A stretch of DNA of 64,000 nucleotides from an uncultured Paracoccaceae bacterium (GCA_937146765.1 CAKZRP010000075.1:62001-126000); one strand, 5' to 3'; positions 8,839 to 17,771 are shown, counted from the stretch's first letter. Notes: generated by a model not told the origin, from the letters alone. Translations and numbers: made by a program.

Positions 8839-9870
8839 ATGAACCTCAAAGAACTTTCAGCGCATCTGGGCCTGTCGCAGACCACGGTGAGCCGGGCGCT
8901 GAATGGCTATCCAGAGGTCAGCGAGGAGACCCGCAAGCGGGTGATGCAGGCGGCGGACCAGTTCAACTACCGCCCCAATACCCGCGCCAAAGCGCTGGCG
9001 ACGGGCCGCGCCATGGCCATCGGCCACGTGATTCCGCTGTCCACCCAGCACGAGATGATGAACCCGATCTTTGGCGACTTCATCTCCGGCGCGGGCGAGA
9101 TCTATAGCCAGTCCGGCTATGACATGGTGCTGTCGCTGGTGGCGGACGAAGACCAGTCGCGCGCCTATCACGAGATGGCGGCCAAGAGGAACGTCGATGG
9201 CATCGTGCTGCACGCGCCCGAGATGCGTGACCGCCGCATCACCATGCTGCAAGAGATCGGCCTGCCCTTTGCGGTGCATGGCCGCGCCACCGATATCGCC
9301 ACGCCCTACAGCTGGCTCGACGTGAACAACAAAAGCGCCTTTCAGCGGGCGACCGACTTTCTCCTCGACCTTGGCCACCGTCGGATTGCGCTGGTCAATG
9401 GTCAGGAAAGCATGGACTTCGCCTTTCGCCGTCGTCGCGGCTACGAGGCTGCCCTGGCGGCGCGCGGGATCACGCCTGACCCGGGATTGATGTTTGCCGG
9501 CGAGATGACCGAGGTCTATGGCTACGACAGCGTGCGCCGCACCCAAGCCCTGGACGATCCGCCCACCGCCTATCTGGTGTCGTCGATCATCGCCGCCTTC
9601 GGGGTGCGCCGCGCGGTTGAGGAAGCCGGGCTGGTCATGGGGCGTGATGTCTCCATCATCACCCATGACGATGATCTGTCGTACCTGCGCAACGGGGCAG
9701 AGGTGCCGGTCTTCACCGCCACCCGTTCCTCGGTGCGCGAAGCCGGGCGCAGGCTGGCGAAACTGTTGATTTCCCAGATCGAAAACCCCGGCACCGCTCC
9801 CCTGACCGAATTGCTCGAAGCCGAGCTGACCGTGGGCCGCTCCACCGGGCCCTCGCCCAACAGGACGTGA
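8839..9870 (+). CDS. aglR: LacI-family transcriptional regulator of alpha-glucoside use (AglR)
   Basis: This 343-residue LacI-family repressor probably senses an alpha-glucoside. The start at 8839 (MNLKELSAHLGLSQTTVSRA) puts the LacI helix-turn-helix at residues 1-20 with its hinge helix near 50, and has GGAG 9 nt upstream; a longer frame starting at 8779 would place operator DNA inside the coding region. Residues 60-330 form the periplasmic-binding-like effector domain. It is divergent from aglE and its downstream neighbour, 4 bp away, is a GH1 glucosidase, so regulator and enzyme are cotranscribed. Identical palindromes beside both divergent promoters suggest autoregulation and control of the agl operon. 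Confidence 0.9.
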   Translation: MNLKELSAHLGLSQTTVSRALNGYPEVSEETRKRVMQAADQFNYRPNTRAKALATGRAMAIGHVIPLSTQHEMMNPIFGDFISGAGEIYSQSGYDMVLSLVADEDQSRAYHEMAAKRNVDGIVLHAPEMRDRRITMLQEIGLPFAVHGRATDIATPYSWLDVNNKSAFQRATDFLLDLGHRRIALVNGQESMDFAFRRRRGYEAALAARGITPDPGLMFAGEMTEVYGYDSVRRTQALDDPPTAYLVSSIIAAFGVRRAVEEAGLVMGRDVSIITHDDDLSYLRNGAEVPVFTATRSSVREAGRRLAKLLISQIENPGTAPLTELLEAELTVGRSTGPSPNRT

Positions 9871-9874
9871 CCAA

Positions 9875-11209
9875 ATGGACAATTTCACCTTTACGCGCAA
9901 GGACTTCCCGCAAGGATTCCTGTTCGGAAGCGCGACCTCCTCTTACCAGATCGAAGGCCATCAATTCGGCGGCGCCGGTCCAACCCATTGGGACAGTTTC
10001 GCCGCCACGCCGGGCAATGTGGTGCGCGCAGAGAATGGCGCGCTGGCCTGCGATCACTACCACCGATTTGAGGAGGACTTTGACCTTGCCGCCGCCGCCG
10101 GGCTGGATTGCTACCGCTTTTCCACCAGCTGGGCGCGGGTGCTGCCCGAGGGCACCGGTACCCCCAATGCCGAGGGTCTCGACTTCTACGACCGTCTGGT
10201 GGATGCGATGCTGGAGCGCGGCTTGAAGCCCTGCGCGACGCTCTATCATTGGGAATTGCCGCAGCCCCTCGCCGACCTTGGCGGCTGGCGCAATCGCGAG
10301 ATCGGCAATTGGTTTGCCGAATTCACCCATGTCATCATGTCCCGCATCGGCGACCGGATGTATTCCGTTGCGCCCATTAACGAGCCGTGGTGCGTCGGCT
10401 GGCTGTCGCATTTCCTCGGCCACCACGCGCCGGGCCTGCGCGACATCCGCGCCACCGCCCGCGCCATGCACCACGTCCTGCTGGCCCATGGCCGCGCGAT
10501 TGAGGTGATGCGGGGCTTGGGGATGAAGAACCTCGGCGCGGTGTTCAACTTCGAATGGGCGGAACCTGTAGACCAAAGTGCCGAGGCTTTGGCGGCAGCA
10601 GAGACCTATGATGCCATCTACAATCGGTTTTTCCTCGGCGGCGTGTTCAAAGGCGCCTACCCCGAACCCGCGCTGAAGGGGCTGGAGCCGCATCTGCCGA
10701 AAGGCTGGCAGGACGACTTCGCCACCATCAGCCAGCCGGTCGATTGGTGCGGGTTGAACTACTATACCCGCAAGGTGATCGGCCCCGACGCAGGCCCTTG
10801 GCCGCATTACGCGGAACTCGATGGCCCGCTCCCCAAGACGCAGATGGGCTGGGAGATCTACCCCGAAGGGCTCTACAAGTTCCTGAAGCGCACGGCGGCG
10901 GACTACACTGGCGACCTGCCCTTGATCGTCACGGAAAACGGCATGGCCAACCCGGATGTGCTGGTCGATGGCGCTGTGCCGGATCAGGGCCGCATCGCCT
11001 ATGTGGACGCCCATCTCGCCAAGGTACGCCAGGCCATTACAGAAGGAGTCCCGGTCGAGGGGTATTTCCTCTGGTCGCTTCTGGACAATTACGAATGGGC
11101 TCTGGGATACGAGAAACGCTTTGGCATGGTGCATGTGGATTTCGACACGCTGACCCGCACGCCGAAAGCATCGTATCATGCGCTCAGCCGCGCCCTGACC
11201 GAACGGTAA
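9875..11209 (+). CDS. Beta-glucosidase, GH1
   Basis: The 444-residue protein is a GH1 retaining beta-glycosidase. Both catalytic glutamates are present: acid/base Glu170 in APINEPW and nucleophile Glu354 in IVTENGMA. Other family motifs are FLFGSATSSYQIEG near the N-terminus, TLYHWELPQPL and the C-terminal SLLDNYEWALGY. There is no signal peptide, so it acts in the cytoplasm on imported beta-glucosides or their analogues. It sits 4 bp after aglR with no own promoter space, so it is coexpressed with the regulator. Why a beta-glucosidase is linked to an alpha-glucoside importer is unclear; the importer may have broad specificity. Confidence 0.93.
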   Translation: MDNFTFTRKDFPQGFLFGSATSSYQIEGHQFGGAGPTHWDSFAATPGNVVRAENGALACDHYHRFEEDFDLAAAAGLDCYRFSTSWARVLPEGTGTPNAEGLDFYDRLVDAMLERGLKPCATLYHWELPQPLADLGGWRNREIGNWFAEFTHVIMSRIGDRMYSVAPINEPWCVGWLSHFLGHHAPGLRDIRATARAMHHVLLAHGRAIEVMRGLGMKNLGAVFNFEWAEPVDQSAEALAAAETYDAIYNRFFLGGVFKGAYPEPALKGLEPHLPKGWQDDFATISQPVDWCGLNYYTRKVIGPDAGPWPHYAELDGPLPKTQMGWEIYPEGLYKFLKRTAADYTGDLPLIVTENGMANPDVLVDGAVPDQGRIAYVDAHLAKVRQAITEGVPVEGYFLWSLLDNYEWALGYEKRFGMVHVDFDTLTRTPKASYHALSRALTER

Positions 11210-11216
11210 GGTCACA

Positions 11217-11250
11217 GACTGGCCGCGCGGTAAGGCGCGGCCAGTCCGTT
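11217..11250 (+). terminator. Terminator after the GH1 gene
   Basis: GACTGGCCGCGC (11217-11228) and GCGCGGCCAGTC (11235-11246) form a perfect 12-bp stem with a 6-nt loop, followed by CGTTTA. It lies between convergent genes and could serve both. Confidence 0.75.
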
Positions 11251-11263
11251 TAGCTTCAGGTCC

Positions 11264-13153
11264 CTAGCCCGCAGGCACCCCCTTGGCGCGCATCAGGCGT
11301 TTCTGGGCGGCAATCCGGAACGGCGCATTCGGGCCGCCAAAGCCCTGATAGCCCGCATCCCGCTGCACGATCTCAAAGAACACCCCGCCCGAGAACCCGC
11401 GCGAGAAGAGCTGGAAAAACTCCGCCCCACCTTCGGCATCATAGAGGAGGTTGGCCTCCCGCATCGCCGCCAGACGCTCTGGCGCGATGTCGAACCGGGC
11501 GGCGATATCGTCGTAGTAATTGGCCGGGATCACCAGCGCCTCGAACCCCAAATCCTTGAGCTGCTCGGCGGTGGCAAAGATGTCATTAGTGCCAAAGGCC
11601 AGATGCTGCACAGAAGCACCAAAGCTCTCGGCGAGGAAATTGCCCGCCAGGGTCCGATGGGTCTCCGCGCCGTTCAGCGTCAGCCGCAGCGCGCCGTCGC
11701 GGGTTGCCATCGCCTGACTGCGCACCAGACCGTCGGGGTCCACCACGTCGATCATCGGCATTTTCTGAATGTCAAACAAGGAGGTATAGAACAGCGACCA
11801 GCTGAGCATATCCTCGTAGCTCATGGTCTGCGCAAGGTGGTCAATGCGGGTGAGGCCTGCATCCGGCACATCCTCAGCCGCCTCTGCCACAAACTCCACG
11901 TCCCAGACCTGCGCGCCTTTGGGGCGCGCCTCAAGGAAATGCAAAACCGAGCCGCCAAGGCCGCGAATGGCGGGGATCTCCATCTCGCCCGGCCCCAAGG
12001 GCTGGCCAAAGGGGCTGGCCCCCAAGGCCCGCGCCCGCGCCACCGTGTCAGCGGCCGAGCGCACCGAGAGGCCCACGTCACAGACCGAGGTGCCGCGCGC
12101 GTTCCAGGTGCTGGCGGCGTGGCCCTCGGTTTCCGAGTTCACCACGATGCGGACCTCCCCCTGCTGCCAGAGGGTGATCGCCTTATTGCGATGGGTGCCG
12201 GCCTTGCGGAAGCCCAGCGTGGCAAGTTTCAAGCCCAGCGCCGTGGCCTCAGCCCCGCGCGCGGTAAACTCGACAAAGGCGACGCCATGGGTCGCCACCC
12301 GCGCCGGAAAGGCGGGCAGATCCACCGCCGCCGCAGGCTCTGCCCGGCGCACGTCGTCCATCAGCGCGATCAAGGACCGATAGCCGTCCCGCGCCACGGT
12401 CAAAGGGTTGGAGCCGCGAAACTGGTCGTTGAAAATCTCCAGACTGATCGGACCTTGATAGCCCGCCGCCATCACCGCGCGCATAAAGCCGGTGACGTCA
12501 AGGTCACCCTCCCCCGGCATATTGCGGAAGTGGCGTGACCAATAGAGGAGGTCCATCTCGATGAGCGGCGCATCCGCCAGCTGCACAAAGAAGATCTTGT
12601 CGCCGGGAATGGCGCGGATGCTCTCCGGGCTGAGTTTGCGCCCCAGCGTGTGGAAGCTGTCGAGGATCAGCCCGACGTTGGTGTGATCCGCACGACGCAC
12701 GATCTCCCAGGCGTCCCGGTGGTCACTGACATGCCGCCCCCAGGCGAGCGCCTCATAGCCGACCCGCAGGCCGCGTGCGGCGGCGCGCTGCCCGAGGTCG
12801 TGCAAATCCGCCGCCGCCCGCTCGATCCCGCCGAGGGAAGCGGGATGCACAGAGGAGCAGATCAGCACCAGATCGGTGCCCAGCTCCTGCATCAGGTCAA
12901 ACTTGCGCTCCGCCCGGTCAAAGGCCTTGGCGCGCAGCGGCTCCGGCAGGCATTCAAAGTCGCGGAACGGCTGGAACAGGGTGATCTCGAGCCCATGGTC
13001 GCGGATCATCTGCCCCACCTCGCGCGGCGCGCCCTCATGGGTCAGAAAGTCCTGCTCGAAGATCTCGATCCCGTCAAAGCCCGCCTTGGCGACGGCCTCC
13101 AGCTTTTCCAGCAGGGTGCCGGAAATGGAGACGGTGGCGATAGAGGTTTTCAT
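11264..13153 (-). CDS. quiC: Fused 3-dehydroshikimate dehydratase (TIM barrel plus HPPD/glyoxalase-like domain)
   Basis: The 629-residue protein joins two domains. Residues 1-270 are a xylose-isomerase-like TIM barrel (MKTSIATVSISGTLLEKLEA at the start, with conserved metal-site motifs SLEIF and ILDSFH). Residues 290-610 form a 4-hydroxyphenylpyruvate-dioxygenase/glyoxalase-like half containing RIDHLAQ and GGVFFEIVQR. This architecture is that of bacterial 3-dehydroshikimate dehydratases of the Pseudomonas QuiC1 type, which convert 3-dehydroshikimate to protocatechuate. The ATG at 13153 has GGGAG 8 nt upstream. It is the last gene of an operon with a shikimate-dehydrogenase homologue and a TRAP transporter, which supports a catabolic role; it begins 13 bp after dctM. 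A sugar isomerase function is the main alternative. Confidence 0.85.
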   Translation of the reverse strand: MKTSIATVSISGTLLEKLEAVAKAGFDGIEIFEQDFLTHEGAPREVGQMIRDHGLEITLFQPFRDFECLPEPLRAKAFDRAERKFDLMQELGTDLVLICSSVHPASLGGIERAAADLHDLGQRAAARGLRVGYEALAWGRHVSDHRDAWEIVRRADHTNVGLILDSFHTLGRKLSPESIRAIPGDKIFFVQLADAPLIEMDLLYWSRHFRNMPGEGDLDVTGFMRAVMAAGYQGPISLEIFNDQFRGSNPLTVARDGYRSLIALMDDVRRAEPAAAVDLPAFPARVATHGVAFVEFTARGAEATALGLKLATLGFRKAGTHRNKAITLWQQGEVRIVVNSETEGHAASTWNARGTSVCDVGLSVRSAADTVARARALGASPFGQPLGPGEMEIPAIRGLGGSVLHFLEARPKGAQVWDVEFVAEAAEDVPDAGLTRIDHLAQTMSYEDMLSWSLFYTSLFDIQKMPMIDVVDPDGLVRSQAMATRDGALRLTLNGAETHRTLAGNFLAESFGASVQHLAFGTNDIFATAEQLKDLGFEALVIPANYYDDIAARFDIAPERLAAMREANLLYDAEGGAEFFQLFSRGFSGGVFFEIVQRDAGYQGFGGPNAPFRIAAQKRLMRAKGVPAG

Positions 13154-13166
13154 GTCTGAGGCTCCC

Positions 13167-14441
13167 TCAATACCCAAGCACGCGCGGCAGCCAGATCACG
13201 GTTTCCGGCACAAAGGTGAGGATCAGCAGAACCAACACCTCGACAAAGAAGAACGGCAGGATCGACCGCGTCAGCCGGGCCATGCCGACCTGGGCGATGC
13301 CTTCGGCGACGAACATACAGAGGCCCAAGGGCGGCGTGATCAGCCCGATCATCAGGTTGAAGATCACCAGGATGCCGAAATGCACCGGGTCCACCCCCAT
13401 CGAGACGGCGATGGGATGCAGGATCGGCACCAAAACCAGCATGGCCGCGATGCCTTCAAGGAACAGCCCCACAAAGAGGAACAGCAGGATGACCGCGATC
13501 AGAAAGGTGGTCTTGCTATCGACATTGCCGAGCACCCAATCGGTCAGCATGTTGGGCACGCGATTATACGTCAGCAGCCAGTTGGCAGCCCCCACGGCGG
13601 CGATGATCACCAGAATCACTGCACTGTCGCGCATGGCCTCGGAAAAGATCCGGGGCAGCGCGCCAAGTGTGATCTTGCGGTAGACAAAGGCGCCCAAGAA
13701 CAGCGCATAGGCCACGGCGAAAGACGCCGCCTCGGTCGGGGTCACGATGCCTGCAAGGATGGAGCCGACGACAAAGACCGGCATCAGCAGGGGCAGGATG
13801 CCGCCCAGCAGGGCTTGGGTCGCCGGTTGCTGCTCCATCGCGACCTCGGGCAACGGGTCCTCGACCTTGACGGTCAGCATGACATAGGCGGAGAGGAACA
13901 CCGCAAGCAGCAGCCCCGGCACCACACCGGCCATAAACAGGGCCGGAACAGAGACGCCCGAGACGATCAGCGCATAGATGATCACCGGGATCGAGGGCGG
14001 GATGATCGGCCCGATCACCGAAGAAGCCGCCGTCAGCGCCGCCGCAAAGGAGCGGTCATAGCCGTGCTTTTCCATCTCGGGGATAAAGACCCGCCCCAAG
14101 GCCGAGGTATCCGCCACGGCCGAACCCGAAAGGCCGGCAAAGATCACCGAGGCCCAGATATTGACCATGGCAAGCCCCGCCCGCATCCGACCCACCAGTA
14201 CGTTGGCAAAGGCGATGATGCGCCCGGTGATGCCGCTTTCGTTCATCAACTCGCCCGCGAGGACAAAGAGCGGGATCGCCAACAGCGGAAAGGAATTCAT
14301 GCTGCGGAACATCTCCGAAGCAACAATGCGCAGCGCATAGGGTGCCTCGCCCGTGGCCATAAAGACCAAGAGGGCCGAGATGATCGCAATGGCGATGGGG
14401 GCACCGATCAGAAGGCCCGCGATCAGAACAAAATAGACCAT
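13167..14441 (-). CDS. TRAP transporter large permease (DctM type), shikimate/quinate island
   Basis: The 424-residue protein is the large inner-membrane subunit of a TRAP transporter, an ion-gradient-driven symporter of organic acids. It is almost wholly hydrophobic with about 12 membrane spans, and has family stretches such as FPLLAIPLFVLAGELMNESGI and NLMIGLITPPLG. It begins 3 bp downstream of the small permease, so the two are translationally coupled, and is followed by quiC. By context the substrate is shikimate, quinate or 3-dehydroshikimate. Confidence 0.9.
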   Translation of the reverse strand: MVYFVLIAGLLIGAPIAIAIISALLVFMATGEAPYALRIVASEMFRSMNSFPLLAIPLFVLAGELMNESGITGRIIAFANVLVGRMRAGLAMVNIWASVIFAGLSGSAVADTSALGRVFIPEMEKHGYDRSFAAALTAASSVIGPIIPPSIPVIIYALIVSGVSVPALFMAGVVPGLLLAVFLSAYVMLTVKVEDPLPEVAMEQQPATQALLGGILPLLMPVFVVGSILAGIVTPTEAASFAVAYALFLGAFVYRKITLGALPRIFSEAMRDSAVILVIIAAVGAANWLLTYNRVPNMLTDWVLGNVDSKTTFLIAVILLFLFVGLFLEGIAAMLVLVPILHPIAVSMGVDPVHFGILVIFNLMIGLITPPLGLCMFVAEGIAQVGMARLTRSILPFFFVEVLVLLILTFVPETVIWLPRVLGY

Positions 14442-14444
14442 GGC

Positions 14445-14972
14445 TCAGGCGCTCCGCAGGGCGGAGAGACGCTCCGCGAATTTCAACAGGGCGGCAAGGC
14501 ACAGGAGCGCGCCGCCAATCGCCAGCGCATATTGCCAGGTGCCGGTTTTGCCGACCCAGACCAACGCCTCGATGCCTGTGGTGTCTCGCAGCCAGCCAGC
14601 GGCGGACTTCAGACCCGAGGAGTCGAGATTGCCGCGCCGAGTGGCAAAGGCATGGCCGGCAATCATCAGCCCCAGACCGCTCAGGGCGGTGACCAGATCG
14701 ACCAGCAGATAAAGCCGCTCGCGCGCGCCCTCCGACAGCATGTCGGTGACCAGCGTGAAGCGGATATGGCGGTCCTGCATATAGGCCAGCGCAAGGCCGA
14801 ACATCACGCCATAGATGGTGAGGTAGATCGGCAGCTCCTCGCCCCAGGGCAACGACTTGCCCATCGTGTAGCGGCGCAGCGCGTTGAAAAAGATGATGGA
14901 AAAGACCAGCGCCATGGACAGTCCCGCGAGGCTCGCGAGGATCCGTTCGACACGGCGATTGAGACTGTGCAT
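14445..14972 (-). CDS. TRAP transporter small permease (DctQ type), shikimate/quinate island
   Basis: The 175-residue protein is the four-helix small membrane subunit that pairs with the large permease. The start at 14972 (MHSLNRRVERIL) was chosen because the frame upstream runs through the intercistronic hairpin; AAGGGGG stands about 10 nt before it. Motifs are FFNALRRYTMGKSLPWGEEL in the first cytoplasmic loop and YMQDRHIRF, both typical of DctQ. It lies between dctP and dctM. Confidence 0.88.
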   Translation of the reverse strand: MHSLNRRVERILASLAGLSMALVFSIIFFNALRRYTMGKSLPWGEELPIYLTIYGVMFGLALAYMQDRHIRFTLVTDMLSEGARERLYLLVDLVTALSGLGLMIAGHAFATRRGNLDSSGLKSAAGWLRDTTGIEALVWVGKTGTWQYALAIGGALLCLAALLKFAERLSALRSA

Positions 14973-14991
14973 GGCAGGGCCCCCTTGGGTG

Positions 14992-15023
14992 CCGGGCCGC
15001 CCTTCCGAAGAAAGGCAGCCCGG
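14992..15023 (-). other. Intercistronic hairpin between dctP and dctQ
   Basis: CCGGGC (14992-14997) pairs with GCCCGG (15018-15023), and inside it GCC/GGC and TTC/GAA pair, with single symmetric mismatches and a 4-nt loop. It stands 13 bp beyond the binding-protein stop codon, as with aglE and the other binding proteins in this window. Confidence 0.6.
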
Positions 15024-15036
15024 TCTGCTCGATTTA

Positions 15037-16050
15037 TCAGTTGGCAGCAGCGACGGCGGCCTGCAGGTTATCGATCCAGACAGCATCGTCGCCCAGTTCG
15101 CCGCGCAGGTATTCCACCACCGCAGGCTGCGCTTTTTCGGCAAAGGCGGCAATCTCATCGGCGGTGGGCGAGTAAACCTGCATGCCCTCGGCCTGCACCT
15201 TGTTCACGCCCTCGGCGGTGCCCCACTGCTGGATCGCACGGCCCATGGTGCCGGCAACGCGCGCCGCTTTCTGCACCACTTGCTGCTCGGCCGGTGTGAG
15301 GCCCGCATAGAAGTCATCCGAGATCAGGATGAAGTCGGCGGCATAGACGTGACCGTCCAGCGTCATGAACTTTTGCAGCTTGTGCAGCGAGTTGTTGTAG
15401 ATCACGCCCACCGGGTTTTCCTGCCCGTCCACCACGCCAGTCGACAGCGCATTCGGCAGCTCGGTCCAGGCGATCGGGGTGGGCTCGCCGCCCAGACCTT
15501 TGACCATCTCGACATAAAGCGGGATCGGCTGCACGCGGAACTTCAACCCTTCCATATCGGCGGGGCTTTTGATCTCGCGGGTGTTGTTGGTGAAGTTGCG
15601 GAAGCCCGTCTCGCCATAGGCCAGCGTGCGCAGGCCGGTCTGCTCAAGGCAGTGCGCCGCGAGATTGTCGCCAAACTCCCCGTCCAGCACGTCCCAGGCC
15701 ACGGTGGCGGAGGAGAAGGTATAGGGGATATCCAGCACGGAGGCCGCCGGGCAGACCTTGGACATGGCGCCAGAAACCAGCACAACCTGCGTCAAACCTT
15801 CCTGCGCTTGCGCGACCAGCTCGTCCTCATTGCCGAGCGCCCCTGCGGGGAACAGCTCCACCGTCAGATCGGTCTCGCCTTCGACGATGTTCTTGAAGAT
15901 ATGGGCGGCAGCGCCTTTTTTCGATGCGGTCCAGTCGTCCGGGTCCACATGCGCCAGACGGATGGTCTGCGCCTCGGCACTTGCCGCCATGCCGAAGCTC
16001 AGCGCGGCAACCGCAACGGTGGTGGCCCATTTGGTGAAACTCTTGGTCAT
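15037..16050 (-). CDS. TRAP transporter substrate-binding protein (DctP type), shikimate/quinate island
   Basis: The 337-residue periplasmic protein captures the substrate of the TRAP system. Residues 1-27 are a signal peptide (MTKSFTKWATTVAVAALSFG, cut near AEA). The DctP fold is supported by PADMEGLKFRVQPIP with the conserved carboxylate-binding arginine, WTELPNALSTGVVDGQENP and VQKAARVAG. GGGAGGAG stands 7 nt before the ATG. It lies 32 bp after the shikimate-dehydrogenase homologue, and a hairpin follows. The substrate is inferred from its neighbours. Confidence 0.9.
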   Translation of the reverse strand: MTKSFTKWATTVAVAALSFGMAASAEAQTIRLAHVDPDDWTASKKGAAAHIFKNIVEGETDLTVELFPAGALGNEDELVAQAQEGLTQVVLVSGAMSKVCPAASVLDIPYTFSSATVAWDVLDGEFGDNLAAHCLEQTGLRTLAYGETGFRNFTNNTREIKSPADMEGLKFRVQPIPLYVEMVKGLGGEPTPIAWTELPNALSTGVVDGQENPVGVIYNNSLHKLQKFMTLDGHVYAADFILISDDFYAGLTPAEQQVVQKAARVAGTMGRAIQQWGTAEGVNKVQAEGMQVYSPTADEIAAFAEKAQPAVVEYLRGELGDDAVWIDNLQAAVAAAN

Positions 16051-16082
16051 GCTTTTCTCCTCCCGATAAGCAATGTCAGTGT

Positions 16083-16967
16083 TCAGATCGTGGTGTCTTG
16101 TGCCGGGTCGCGCGGGCGATCAAAGGCGTCGAATGTCGCCTTCATCCGGCTGGGGTCTGCTTTGCGGCCGGTAAACAGCTCAAAGGCGCGCACCGCCTGA
16201 AAGACGGCCATGCCGGAGCCGGGCAGCACCCGGCAGCCCTTGGCACGGGCGGCGCGCAGAAGTTCGGTTTCCAGTGGGAAATAGACGATATCCGCCACCC
16301 ACATGGTGGGCTGCAACAGGCCGGTGTCCAGCGCCGTGCCCGGCAGTTTTGCCATCCCCATCGGGGTGGCATTGACCACGCCGTCGGGGCACGCCGCACG
16401 CATCATCGCCGCAACATCCGTCACCGCAACCGCGTCGCATCCCGCCTGTCCCGCGCTGACCTGTTCGGCCAGGGCGCCGGCGCGCATGGGATCGGTGTCA
16501 AAGATCGACAATTGCGAAACACCCAAACCGGCCAGCGCATGGGCCACGGCAACCCCTGCCCCGCCCGCGCCCAGCAGCAGCACATGGTCGCGCGCCGCCT
16601 CAGGCAGGCCCCGGCGGAACCCTTCGGCAAAGCCCCACAAATCGGTGTTATGGCCAAAACGGCGCCCGTTTCGGAAGGCAATCGTATTGACCGCTCCCAC
16701 CGCACGCGCATTCGCCGACAACTCGTCAAGCAGGGGCAATACGTCGATCTTAAAGGGATAGGTCACGTTCAAACCGTTGAACCCCATCATCTCTGCCGCA
16801 TCGAGCAGAGCGGGCAGCGATTGCGACAGACGGTCCGCATCAAGCAGGCGATAGGCCGCATGCAGACCCTGCGCCTCACCCTCGGCCATATGCATCGCCG
16901 GGGTGCGCGACAGCGCGATACCGCGTCCGACCAAGCCGGCCAGCAGGATATCCCCACCCTTGTGCAT
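16083..16967 (-). CDS. Shikimate/quinate 5-dehydrogenase homologue (AroE-like), catabolic
   Basis: The 294-residue protein belongs to the AroE family and would oxidise shikimate to 3-dehydroshikimate (or quinate to 3-dehydroquinate) with NAD(P). Visible motifs are the substrate loop ALSRTPAMH (in place of the usual SLSP), the catalytic lysine in NVTYPFK, GHNTDLWGF and the nucleotide-binding GAGGAGVAVAHAL. The ATG at 16967 has GGAGG 7 nt upstream; the longer frame to 17027 would overlap the operator region. It is the first gene of the dehydrogenase-TRAP-quiC operon, whereas biosynthetic aroE genes are normally elsewhere, so I infer catabolism. No dehydroquinase is present in the window, which favours shikimate over quinate. 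Confidence 0.85.
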   Translation of the reverse strand: MHKGGDILLAGLVGRGIALSRTPAMHMAEGEAQGLHAAYRLLDADRLSQSLPALLDAAEMMGFNGLNVTYPFKIDVLPLLDELSANARAVGAVNTIAFRNGRRFGHNTDLWGFAEGFRRGLPEAARDHVLLLGAGGAGVAVAHALAGLGVSQLSIFDTDPMRAGALAEQVSAGQAGCDAVAVTDVAAMMRAACPDGVVNATPMGMAKLPGTALDTGLLQPTMWVADIVYFPLETELLRAARAKGCRVLPGSGMAVFQAVRAFELFTGRKADPSRMKATFDAFDRPRDPAQDTTI

Positions 16968-17035
16968 CTCGCGTCCTCCCCTTTCGCCTGCCCCTCCACG
17001 AGGGATGCGGCGAATCTCTCTCACCACCCAAAATG

Positions 17036-17078
17036 AACCGCACGGTTAATTCAGTCAAGAGGATTGAACCGGGGGGTT
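17036..17078. promoter_or_regulatory. Paired TetR operators of the shikimate/quinate island
   Basis: AACCGCACGGTT (17036-17047) is a palindrome with 5-bp arms, and AACCGGGGGGTT (17067-17078) is a near copy exactly 31 bp (three helical turns) further; both are preceded by TGA or TTGA and followed by AATT/AATTG. They lie between the divergent dehydrogenase gene and the tetR gene, so a TetR dimer pair on one DNA face is likely. Confidence 0.7.
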
Positions 17079-17117
17079 AATTGTGGCACTGATCGGATCT
17101 CAGGGAGAGCGCGTGAA

Positions 17118-17771
17118 ATGACCGAAAAACCGCAGAAGAAACCCAGCGCCCGCAGCTGGAAACAGGACCCCGAAGCGGTACGGGCCGATATCCTGCGGGC
17201 CGCGCGGGCGGAGTTCGCCGAACACGGGCTTTCCGGCGCCAGAGTGCAGGACATCGCGGAGCGGATCAAAACCTCCAAACGCATGATTTTCTACTATTTT
17301 GGCGATAAAGAAGGCCTCTACCGCGCCGTCCTCGAAGCCGAGTACAAAAGCGTCCGTCAGGCAGAATCCGAGCTGAATCTGGAGGGGCTTGCCCCCCTTG
17401 AGGCACTGCAAAAACTGGTGGAGTTCACCTTTGATCACCACCGCGCCAACCCGGAATTCATCCGGCTGGTGATGATCGAGAATATTCACAACGCCCGCCA
17501 CCTGAAAGAGCTGCAGAACCTCGCCAGCACCAGTTCGGCGGCGATTTCGCAGCTGGAACGCATCTGCGCGGCGGGCAAGGCGGCGGGGGTGTTTCGCGCC
17601 GATGTCTCGCCCCTCGTGCTGCACTGGCAGATCAGCGCCATGAGCTTTTTCAACGTGGCGAACGAAAACACCTTCCGCACCAACTTTGGCGCCGATCTCT
17701 TTGCGGCAGAGGGTCAGGCGCAGCTGCGGCGCGAGGCGGTGCGCAGCATCCTGAGCGCGGTGCGCCCCTAA
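17118..17771 (+). CDS. TetR-family regulator of the shikimate/quinate operon
   Basis: The 217-residue protein has a TetR helix-turn-helix at about 25-70 (VRADILRAARAEF, then VQDIAERIKTSKRMIFYYF) and an all-helical ligand domain behind it. The ATG at 17118 has AGGGAG upstream; the longer frame from 17064 would run through the operator. It is divergent from the shikimate catabolic operon and is probably its repressor, released by the substrate or protocatechuate. Its last 4 bp overlap the end of the convergent second tetR gene. The ligand is unknown. Confidence 0.88.
   Translation: MTEKPQKKPSARSWKQDPEAVRADILRAARAEFAEHGLSGARVQDIAERIKTSKRMIFYYFGDKEGLYRAVLEAEYKSVRQAESELNLEGLAPLEALQKLVEFTFDHHRANPEFIRLVMIENIHNARHLKELQNLASTSSAAISQLERICAAGKAAGVFRADVSPLVLHWQISAMSFFNVANENTFRTNFGADLFAAEGQAQLRREAVRSILSAVRP

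Noticed and set aside
12876-15299. Long plus-strand open frame opposite quiC, dctM and dctQ
   Set aside because: Highly charged low-complexity product, opposite three recognised genes.
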